From Sedimentisphaerales bacterium (GTDB lineage Bacteria > Planctomycetota > Phycisphaerae > Sedimentisphaerales > SM23-30), in contig DAOWAK010000066.1 in the NCBI GenBank assembly GCA_030634605.1, forward strand, positions 1-6,905: a stretch of 6,905 nucleotides of DNA. Reading direction: 5' to 3'. A program made the translations under genes and the position numbers. The notes beneath the pieces were generated by a model. It was given only the letters and a program-made list of their open reading frames with translations. It did no database searches and had not been told where the DNA came from. Positions 1 through 5,542 of the stretch are shown piece by piece. Each line of letters begins with the position of its first letter. Positions within the stretch are counted from its first letter, which is position 1.

Positions 1-821
1 ATTTCATAGCACCCAGAAAAACTACCTGCCCCGCCCAAACTCATCCGGAATTCATCCTGGCGGTTGCAAAAATGGTCAAGGATTGCGGCGGTAAGCCTTT
101 TGTCGGCGATTCGCCTGCCTGGGGATCTATCTCGGGTTGCGTCAAGGCTCTGGAAATGCAGGAAAAGTTAAATCACCTGGGTGTTCCTGTGCGGTTGCTG
201 GACAAACCCAAACGATTAAAAATTAACGGCTCCCGTCTGGGCATCAGCACCATCGCGCTCAACGCGGACAAAATCATTAACCTGCCCAAATTCAAATCCC
301 ACCAGCAACTCGGCGCCACCTTTGCGGTTAAAAACATGTTCGGCTGCGTCAGCGGTAAACAAAAAGCTCTCTGGCATTTCATCAAAGGGAAACGCCGGCG
401 CGATTTTTGTAAAATGCTGATCGAAATATACCAAACGCTCGATCCGGCTCTAACCATAATCGATGCCATAACCGTAATGCAGGGGGCCGGCCCCATCAAA
501 GGCACCGCCAAGAAACTGGGTTTTATCGTTAGCGGCACCGATCCGATCAGTTGCGAAATGCTCTGCAGCGAACTGATCGATCTGCCGCCGGACAACCTGC
601 CGATCGTAAAAACCGCCAAAAGGATGGGCTTCGGCTGCTCCTCGCCCGACGAGCTCAACATCGTAGGCGATGATTATCACCCCTTTATCTGCCGAAACTT
701 CCAGTTGGCCCAACAGATTCCTTTGCAATTCTCCCTGCCGCGAGTATGCAAAAGCATCGCCAAACAGATCATTCTCCGGTTGCGATCCTTTTTCTCTACC
801 CAAAAAGAAATTGATAAATGA
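1..821 (+). CDS. DUF362 domain-containing protein, 5'-truncated by the window edge
   Basis: The frame is open from the first full codon (base 3) to the stop at 819-821, giving 272 residues. An ATG exists at 72, but the reading frame upstream of it already encodes family-like sequence (a THPEF stretch just before it), so the true start lies outside the window. Family hallmarks are visible: GDSP near bases 105-116, LPKFKSH near 282-302 followed by AVKNMFG, and DAITVMQGAGP near 462-494. DUF362 proteins are a large uncharacterised family, often linked by context to iron-sulfur or redox proteins. No ferredoxin-type CxxCxxC motif is present here, so this is the short form without a fused 4Fe-4S domain. 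The C-terminal ~40 residues are basic and not recognised. A 59-base gap separates it from the MtfA-like gene, so co-transcription is possible. The family call is secure; the biochemical role is unknown. Confidence 0.85.
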   Translation, partial: FIAPRKTTCPAQTHPEFILAVAKMVKDCGGKPFVGDSPAWGSISGCVKALEMQEKLNHLGVPVRLLDKPKRLKINGSRLGISTIALNADKIINLPKFKSHQQLGATFAVKNMFGCVSGKQKALWHFIKGKRRRDFCKMLIEIYQTLDPALTIIDAITVMQGAGPIKGTAKKLGFIVSGTDPISCEMLCSELIDLPPDNLPIVKTAKRMGFGCSSPDELNIVGDDYHPFICRNFQLAQQIPLQFSLPRVCKSIAKQIILRLRSFFSTQKEIDK

Positions 822-880
822 TAACACTCGATACTTAAATCAGCACGTTTCATCCGAGGCTGGACTTGTGGAAAGGTATT

Positions 881-1702
881 ATGAAAACTCTTATATTTAT
901 TATTGCAGCAATCATCCTGATCGTCGCTGTCATAGTTATCCGACGCCTCATGCGCAATGCTCGAAACCAAAAACTAATGGCTACCCCCCTACCTGACGAA
1001 TGGATTAAATTCATCGAAAACAATGTTCCGCTTTATAAAACTCTGCCGCGGGATTTAAAAATCCAACTTGGCGGTTTAGTCCAGGTTTTTTTAGTGGACA
1101 AAAAGTTTGAAGGCTGCGCCGAGCTGGAGATCACCGATGAAATAAAAGTTACCATCGCCGCCCAGGCTTGCACCCTGCTGCTGAACCGCAAAACCAGATT
1201 TTTTCCAAAATTACGCACTATTTTTGTCTATCCCGGCGCTTATGTAGCTAATCAAACCTCCCGGCAGGGTTTCATCGAAGTCGAAGGCCCCAGCACCCGC
1301 CTGGGCGAATCCTGGCAAAACGGCCCGGTGGTGCTTGCCTGGGACAATGTCAAACATGGCGCCTGGAACATCGAAGACGGCCACAACGTCGTCATGCATG
1401 AATTCGCTCACCAGCTTGACCAGGAAGACGGATCTGCCGACGGAGCACCCATTCTGGAAAACCGCTCCTGTTACGGCCCCTGGGCCGGAATCCTTTCCGA
1501 AGAATATCAAGCCTTGCAAGGTAAAATCAAAGGCCGCAGAAGGTCTGTTATGGACCGCTACGGCGCGACTAATCCCGCCGAGTTTTTTGCGGTCGCCACC
1601 GAAACCTTCTTCGAAAAACCCCGCCAAATGCACAAAAAACACCCAGACCTCTACGACGAACTAAAGAACTACTACAAACTCGACCCAGTCAACTGGAAAT
1701 AA
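881..1702 (+). CDS. mtfA: MtfA-like zinc-dependent peptidase (M90 family), membrane-anchored
   Basis: This 273-residue protein carries a HEFAH zinc-binding motif at about residues 173-177 (HExxH, followed by QLD). A downstream NPAEFFAVATETFFE block supplies the likely third zinc ligand, Glu near residue 234. This arrangement is the signature of the MtfA/M90 peptidases. E. coli MtfA is an aminopeptidase that binds the glucose repressor Mlc; whether Mlc is a partner here is unknown. The first ~20 residues form a strongly hydrophobic segment followed by RRLMRNARNQK, so an N-terminal membrane anchor with a cytoplasmic catalytic domain is likely. I chose ATG 881 because AAAGG at 872-876 lies just upstream; a TTG at 866 would add five residues. 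The length is close to that of the family and all catalytic residues are present, so it should be active. Family assignment is confident, physiological role is not. Confidence 0.9.
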   Translation: MKTLIFIIAAIILIVAVIVIRRLMRNARNQKLMATPLPDEWIKFIENNVPLYKTLPRDLKIQLGGLVQVFLVDKKFEGCAELEITDEIKVTIAAQACTLLLNRKTRFFPKLRTIFVYPGAYVANQTSRQGFIEVEGPSTRLGESWQNGPVVLAWDNVKHGAWNIEDGHNVVMHEFAHQLDQEDGSADGAPILENRSCYGPWAGILSEEYQALQGKIKGRRRSVMDRYGATNPAEFFAVATETFFEKPRQMHKKHPDLYDELKNYYKLDPVNWK

Positions 1703-1708
1703 TCAGGC

Positions 1709-1732
1709 AAAACTCCAGAAAAGAGGTGTTTT
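1709..1732 (+). terminator. Weak candidate terminator after the mtfA-like gene
   Basis: AAAACTCC (1709-1716) and GGTGTTTT (1725-1732) can pair as an 8-bp stem with one internal mismatch around an 8-base loop. It begins 7 bases after the stop codon, and the 3' arm ends in four T. The stem is A/T rich and the T run short, so it would be a weak terminator at best. Confidence 0.25.
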
Positions 1733-1873
1733 CTCAGGCAATTGCTAATCGCTGGAAAAAAGTGCGATTGAGATGGCTGGATCGGCCCTGTGAATCCCCA
1801 ATACAGTGATTAATTCCGTTAAATCCGGCAGCATAAAGTTAGAAAAAAATGGTGAATAAGGGCCAGTGAAAGC

Positions 1874-1902
1874 TTGCTTACGTGTTGCAAAAGAGTTAGA
1901 AT
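1874..1902 (+). promoter_or_regulatory. Possible sigma70-type promoter for mreBCD
   Basis: TTGCTT (1874-1879) and TAGAAT (1897-1902) are separated by exactly 17 bases. The -10 matches consensus at 5 of 6 positions, the -35 at only 3 of 6. It would leave a leader of about 260 bases before the mreB start. This is a chance-level match in an A/T-rich stretch. Confidence 0.25.
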
Positions 1903-2171
1903 TCGGCTGGAGTTGGCTGGCGGCTGTTTTCCGGGCGTCCGCTGACGGGTCTCTGGTGCGGAAGATCAGGTGATTTTTGGCTATCCTGGATGCACAGGTC
2001 CTTTCCGAGTGGTTGGGCATTTGGACGGTCATGCAGTTGAGAATCTTTCGTGGCGCATACGGATTTGTGATATGCACGGGCAAATGAGCAACTTTTTCAA
2101 TTAAACATTGTTTTTCGGTTGTAAACGGGCATTTCGGTGAAGGAATTCAGGTTACCTCGAGGGCTCCGATC

Positions 2172-3224
2172 GTGATACTAGATACAATATTAGGCTGGTT
2201 TTCATTGGATATGGGGATCGATCTGGGTACGTGCAATACGCTGGTATGTGTGCGCGGCGACGGTATTGTGTTGAATGAGCCGTCGGTGGTAGCGGTGAAG
2301 AAGGGAACCAACCGGGTATTGCAGGACGGCAACGCGGTGGGTGTTGTGGCCAAAGAGATGCTGGGCAAAACGCCCGGATCGATCAGTGCGATTCGGCCCC
2401 TGAAGGATGGGGTGATAAGCGATTTTGAGATAACCGAGGCGATGCTGAGTTATTTTATTCGCAAGGTGCACGGCAGACGGGGTCTGGTGAGTCCGCGGGT
2501 GGTGATTTCGGTGCCGTCAGGGATAACGGCGGTAGAGAAGCGGGCGGTACTGGATTCGGCGGATCGGGCCGGGGCGCGTAAGGTTTACCTGGTTCAGGAG
2601 CCGATGGCGGCGGGGATCGGTGCGGGTCTGCCGATAACAGAACCGACCGCGTCGATGATCGTCGATATCGGCGGCGGAACGACGGAAGTGGCGATTATGA
2701 GCCTGGCGGACATAAGCGTTCGTGAGTCGGTGCGTATAGCCGGCGACGATATGGATGAGTCGATAATCAATCATCTCAAGCGGACTTATAATCTGCTGGT
2801 CGGTGAATCACGGTCGGAAAAGATCAAGATCACGATTGGTTCGGCGGCGCCGCTGGACAAAGAGCTGACAATGGAGATTTCGGGTCGGGATACGATTTCG
2901 GGACTGCCGCGGAAAATTGTGATAACCAGCGAAGAAGTTCGTGAATGTTTGAAGGAGCCGATCTCTCAGATAGTCGATACGGTAACGCGAACGCTGGAGC
3001 GGGCAGAGCCGGAGCTGGCGGCGGATTTGATCGATAACGGGATATGTCTGGCGGGTGGCGGAGCGTTGCTGCGGCGGCTGGATACGGTGCTGTCGAACGC
3101 GACGGGACTGGATGTCCGTGTGGCGGATGATCCGTTAACGTGCGTGGCGCGGGGAACGAGTGTGTATCTGGAGAACCTGGAGCTCTGGAAAGATACGTTG
3201 GAATCAGACGACACGAATCTGTAA
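2172..3224 (+). CDS. mreB: Rod shape-determining protein MreB (actin-like)
   Basis: This is a complete 350-residue bacterial actin, close to the 347 residues of E. coli MreB. MreB polymerises with ATP on the inner face of the membrane and guides lateral wall synthesis. The nucleotide-binding signatures are in order: phosphate-1 GIDLGTCNTLV at residues 15-25, phosphate-2 VDIGGGTTEVAIM at 164-176 and the adenosine motif GICLAGGGALL at 290-300. VQEPMAAGIGAGLPI (141-155) is also typical. The N-terminal MILDTILGWFS could be an amphipathic membrane-binding helix. The start is GTG 2172, supported by GAGGG at 2159-2163 with an 8-base spacer. It is the first gene of an mreB-mreC-mreD cluster, with 71 bases between it and mreC. 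All motifs are intact. Codons favour G at the third position, unlike the two genes to the left. Confidence 0.97.
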   Translation: MILDTILGWFSLDMGIDLGTCNTLVCVRGDGIVLNEPSVVAVKKGTNRVLQDGNAVGVVAKEMLGKTPGSISAIRPLKDGVISDFEITEAMLSYFIRKVHGRRGLVSPRVVISVPSGITAVEKRAVLDSADRAGARKVYLVQEPMAAGIGAGLPITEPTASMIVDIGGGTTEVAIMSLADISVRESVRIAGDDMDESIINHLKRTYNLLVGESRSEKIKITIGSAAPLDKELTMEISGRDTISGLPRKIVITSEEVRECLKEPISQIVDTVTRTLERAEPELAADLIDNGICLAGGGALLRRLDTVLSNATGLDVRVADDPLTCVARGTSVYLENLELWKDTLESDDTNL

Positions 3225-3295
3225 GCGACATGCTGCTTTGAGGCGTAGATCCGTCGGTAGTTTCGGCGGGGAATCCGTCAAATTGACCGGGGGGA

Positions 3296-4303
3296 ATGTT
3301 CTGGTTCCTAAAGGTTCTCAAGCAATTTGAGTTTGTGATCGGTATATATGTGATGAGACGGCGGAATGGCCGAGAAATAACGACTAAACAGATTTTTGCG
3401 TGGCTGATGGTGCTCTCGGTGGTGCTGCTGTTGTTGCCGCGAAGTTTAACTGATCGTCTGGATAACGCATTTATGCTGTTGCTGGGGCCGTTGAGCGGGG
3501 GCGGGCGTAATTTGGCATTGCAGGTGAGCGGCGATTCGCAGGGGACGGTTTCGAGCGGTGGGTCATCCGGGAATTATGAACGTTTGCGGGTGATGTATAA
3601 CGAGGCATTTTGTGAGTTAACCAATGTTCGTCAGGAGCTGGGAAAACTGCAGAATCAGCATGTTCGCTGGTCGGGGCTGAGACAGGAATTTGGGCTGGCG
3701 CGGGCGAGGTTGATAGTGGCCCAGGTTTTGGGGCAGGACAGTACGAACTGGTCGAAACAGATTTATGTGAATCGAGGATCGCTGGATCATGTCCAGAAAG
3801 GGCAGATGGTGCTGGGTACGGTCAGAGGGGTTGATGAGGCTGACGGAGTCCGCAAGGCGGATGAGTCCGGAGGAGAACAGGAAGAGGCAGGTAAAAAGCT
3901 CTATCAGAAATGTGTCGTGGGCAGGGTCAAGCAGGTCGGTTTGAAGATTTGTACGGTCCAGTTACTGGTAGATGACGGATTCAGTTGGCCGACGTTTGTG
4001 GAGCCACGTTGGGATCGTCGCCAGCAGTGGCATCAGGATCGGGCCGACGGAGTGCTCAGGGGAGGTTCGCATGGCGAAGTAAAGGTGACGATGATATCGA
4101 CAGAATATCCGGTTCAGGCAGGAGACGCTGTGGTAGCTTGTTCGGATCCGGAGTATTTGCCGGTGGCGATGCTGGTTGGCCGGGTGAAACATTGTGAGCG
4201 GGACCGGGACAATCCGGTACTGTGGCAAATTCTGGTGGAACCGGCGGTGGATTTGAATACGTTAAGTGAAGTTGTGATAGTAGATGCTGTCGGTATTGAT
4301 TAA
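3296..4303 (+). CDS. mreC: Rod shape-determining protein MreC
   Basis: MreC is a bitopic protein whose periplasmic part scaffolds the elongasome (MreB, MreD, PBP2, RodA). A transmembrane segment is visible at about residues 33-48 (IFAWLMVLSVVLLLLP). A glycine/serine-rich linker (about 68-93) and a predicted helical, coiled-coil-like stretch (about 94-125) follow, then the beta-rich MreC core: VAQVLGQDSTNWSKQIYVNRGSLDHV, GRVKQVG, LLVDDG, GDAVVACSD, VGRV and ILVEPAVDL. About 30 charged residues (roughly 176-205) sit inside the core as an apparent insertion. The start is uncertain: ATG 3296 has a G-run only one base upstream, while ATG 3353 would remove 19 residues and leave a basic RRRNGRE lead into the membrane helix. 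The position between mreB and mreD (22-base gap) supports the call. Confidence 0.92.
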   Translation: MFWFLKVLKQFEFVIGIYVMRRRNGREITTKQIFAWLMVLSVVLLLLPRSLTDRLDNAFMLLLGPLSGGGRNLALQVSGDSQGTVSSGGSSGNYERLRVMYNEAFCELTNVRQELGKLQNQHVRWSGLRQEFGLARARLIVAQVLGQDSTNWSKQIYVNRGSLDHVQKGQMVLGTVRGVDEADGVRKADESGGEQEEAGKKLYQKCVVGRVKQVGLKICTVQLLVDDGFSWPTFVEPRWDRRQQWHQDRADGVLRGGSHGEVKVTMISTEYPVQAGDAVVACSDPEYLPVAMLVGRVKHCERDRDNPVLWQILVEPAVDLNTLSEVVIVDAVGID

Positions 4304-4325
4304 TGGTTTTTGATCGGGTGAATTA

Positions 4326-4832
4326 ATGCGCTGGCCCAGATTTTTGATATTAGTTTTGTTAGCACTGGTGCTTCAGGTGGGGGCGGGGCGGGTATTTGGA
4401 TTGGGACCGGCCAGAATAACACCGGATTTGCTATTCCTGCTGGCGGTGGTGTTGAGTTTTCGCGGGCAAAAGGATGACATGCTGCTGGCGTGCTGGGTAC
4501 TGGGTTTGGCCAAGGATTTGAGCAGTCAGGTAGCTTTGGGCGGATACGCGCTAAGTTTCGGTCTGGCAGGCTTGTTGATCGTGCAGATTCGAGATTTTCT
4601 GTACGGCGAGCGATTGCTGGGACAGGTTCTGGTATTTTTGCTTGCTTATTTTATGGCCGAACACACCGTCTGGTTAATTAGCTGGCTGCGGGGCGATTTG
4701 GTAGGGGTGGACTATCAAGGCCTGCTTATGGGGCTGGTGTTTTCGGCATTGTTATCGGCGGCGCTATATCCTTATGTGTTGTGGTTAATAATAAAGCTTG
4801 AACGTTTTTTGGGCTTGCTAAAAAAAAGGTGA
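4326..4832 (+). CDS. mreD: Rod shape-determining protein MreD
   Basis: This is a small, very hydrophobic protein of 168 residues, the usual size for MreD. About five or six membrane segments can be drawn: residues 5-21, 33-46, 52-63, 72-88, 97-118 and 132-156. The signature VLGLAKDLSSQVALGGYAL (58-76) corresponds to the conserved GLxxD...G...L block of the family. The tail FLGLLKKR is basic. MreD bridges MreC to the rest of the elongation complex. ATG 4326 has GGGTG at 4316-4320 with a 5-base spacer. MreD sequences diverge strongly, so the assignment rests on topology, the GLxxD block and the position directly after mreC. The gene is intact; no PBP2 or rodA gene follows. Confidence 0.9.
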   Translation: MRWPRFLILVLLALVLQVGAGRVFGLGPARITPDLLFLLAVVLSFRGQKDDMLLACWVLGLAKDLSSQVALGGYALSFGLAGLLIVQIRDFLYGERLLGQVLVFLLAYFMAEHTVWLISWLRGDLVGVDYQGLLMGLVFSALLSAALYPYVLWLIIKLERFLGLLKKR

Positions 4833-4897
4833 GTTGGTGGCCGGTTTGTGCAAAAAGCGCGGTTTGAGGGATTATTTGAGCAGACGGGTAGCGTCGT

Positions 4898-4928
4898 GGG
4901 AAAATTCAGGGGGAGTTTTAATTTTTCC
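4898..4928. terminator. Possible bidirectional terminator between mreD and the convergent small gene
   Basis: GGGAAAATT (4898-4906) and AATTTTTCC (4920-4928) form an inverted repeat of 8 pairs with one bulged base and a 13-base spacer. It lies between two convergent genes, where a shared terminator is expected. The stem is mostly A-T and there is no clear T run after it. Confidence 0.25.
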
Positions 4929-4945
4929 AGGCCCGATAATCGAGC

Positions 4946-5113
4946 TTAATGAGCAACAGCTGCGGGGGCCGCTGCCGTCAGTTGGGACATGTTCAGCACG
5001 AGCAGGTGATCGACGTATTCCTGCAGTTCGTATTCGGGAAATTGTTCCAGAAATTCCGGCGTAGCGGAAGAATTTAATTCTCTGATGGCTTCAATCAATT
5101 CAGCTTTATCCAT
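4946..5113 (-). CDS. Small conserved-looking hypothetical protein, 55 residues
   Basis: On the minus strand, ATG at 5113-5111 opens 55 codons ending at TAA (4948-4946). The start is well supported: AAGGGAG (5126-5120 on the minus strand) sits 6 bases upstream, one of the best ribosome binding sites in the window. The product begins MDKAELIEAIRELNSS, continues with TPEFLEQFPEYELQEYVDHL and ends in an alanine-rich tail, TAAAPAAVAH. It is acidic and looks like two short helices, with no signal peptide, membrane helix or cysteines. A weak promoter (TTGATA at 5176-5171, 17 bases, TATCGC at 5153-5148, minus strand) could drive it. It is convergent to mreD and divergent from the radical SAM gene. 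I do not recognise the family. The charge pattern and ribosome site argue for a real gene; a regulatory or adaptor role would be a guess. Confidence 0.7.
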   Translation of the reverse strand: MDKAELIEAIRELNSSATPEFLEQFPEYELQEYVDHLLVLNMSQLTAAAPAAVAH

Positions 5114-5324
5114 GACGGGCTCCCTTATTCTGCTTAAGAGCTATTCTGCGATAAACCCAAGAGGTTTTGGTATCAAATAAATCATCCAACGGAAAAATTA
5201 TCGACCCGGCGTGATGAATTTCTTTAGGTCATTTAAGCCCGATAAACAGCAATTATAGCTTGTCCGATAAAATCGCTTTTAGTTAATCGGTGAAGGAGAT
5301 TGTCGGGGCAAGGGATTAATTATA

Positions 5325-5390
5325 ATGAAAAAAAATTGTGCGCTATTGAATCTTGACAATGTTTTGTCTATTGAAAATTCAGGCAGCTGA
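5325..5390 (+). CDS. Possible 21-residue peptide ORF upstream of the radical SAM gene
   Basis: ATG 5325 opens 21 codons closed by TGA at 5388-5390. AAGGGA at 5310-5315 gives a credible ribosome binding site with a 9-base spacer. The peptide starts MKKNCALLNLDNVLS and ends in ENSGS, with one cysteine at position 5. Peptides of this size next to a radical SAM gene can be modification substrates or leader peptides, but nothing here shows that. Against it, the ATG overlaps a TATAAT string (5321-5326), the length is within chance expectation, and the likely promoter of the enzyme lies downstream, so the two may not share a transcript. Confidence 0.2.
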   Translation: MKKNCALLNLDNVLSIENSGS

Positions 5391-5446
5391 CGGGTCAGAT
5401 TGACTATGGAGTACCCAGGGAAGGTGGTAATTATTGTGTCCATGAA

Positions 5447-5455
5447 TGATATAAT
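5447..5455 (+). promoter_or_regulatory. Extended -10 promoter for the radical SAM gene
   Basis: TGATATAAT matches the extended -10 consensus TGnTATAAT exactly. No good -35 is found at the matching distance, which extended -10 promoters tolerate. It would start transcription near 5462, about 80 bases before the radical SAM start codon. An upstream TTGACA (5353-5358) lacks a good -10 partner. Confidence 0.45.
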
Positions 5456-5542
5456 ATAGAGTGGCCCGACGGGTAAGAAATTAAGCACCTGTTTGTAAAA
5501 TTTGTTCAATCTGATATTGGCGGAATACGGTTTTGAAAGGAT

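Larger units (their letters stand above)
1703..2171. other. Intergenic region of 469 bases between mtfA-like gene and mreB
   Basis: I see no convincing gene here. The longest open frame is on the minus strand (about 1745-2083, 112 codons); it starts at TTG, has no ribosome binding site and resembles nothing I know. The stretch contains a weak terminator candidate near its left end, a possible sigma70-type promoter at 1874-1902 and the mreB ribosome binding site at its right end. It also marks the change from C-rich to G-rich plus-strand composition. One sequence at 1851-1859 (GGTGAATAA, reverse complement TTATTCACC) is one base from a DnaA-box consensus, but it is isolated. Confidence 0.6.
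5114..5542. other. Divergent intergenic region of 429 bases upstream of the radical SAM gene
   Basis: The left part carries the ribosome binding site and possible promoter of the minus-strand small gene. The right part holds an extended -10 promoter near 5447-5455 and a short open frame at 5325-5390. No RNA gene or known riboswitch core was recognised. It is A/T rich compared with the flanking genes. The minus-strand open frame covering it (5279-5794) runs antisense into the radical SAM gene and has no support. Confidence 0.5.

Noticed and set aside
173..827. Several long minus-strand frames opposite the DUF362 gene
   Set aside because: They are mirror frames of a real plus-strand gene with clear family motifs; none has its own domain signature.
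1745..2083. Minus-strand open frame of 112 codons in the mtfA-mreB gap
   Set aside because: It has a TTG start with no ribosome binding site and no recognisable domain or motif. It is more likely a chance open frame in non-coding DNA.
4834..5064. Plus-strand open frame of 76 codons directly after mreD, with GGTGAG just upstream of TTG/GTG starts
   Set aside because: The product resembles no cell-wall protein, and its second half lies antisense to the better supported 55-codon minus-strand gene with the ideal ribosome site. Its first ~35 codons could be a degraded remnant, but nothing shows it.
4934..5270. Recurring CGATAA strings at 4934, 5149, 5240 and 5265, considered as regulator binding sites
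   Set aside because: The spacing is irregular, the strings are only six bases long, and the same string also occurs inside the radical SAM coding sequence, so it looks like chance.
5321..5326. A second TATAAT upstream of the radical SAM gene
   Set aside because: The only -35-like string (TTGTCG, 5300-5305) is 15 bases away and poor. There is no TG extension, unlike the copy at 5450.
5406..5459. ATG-started frame of 17 residues just before the radical SAM gene
   Set aside because: It has no ribosome binding site and ends inside the extended -10 promoter; the length is well within chance.
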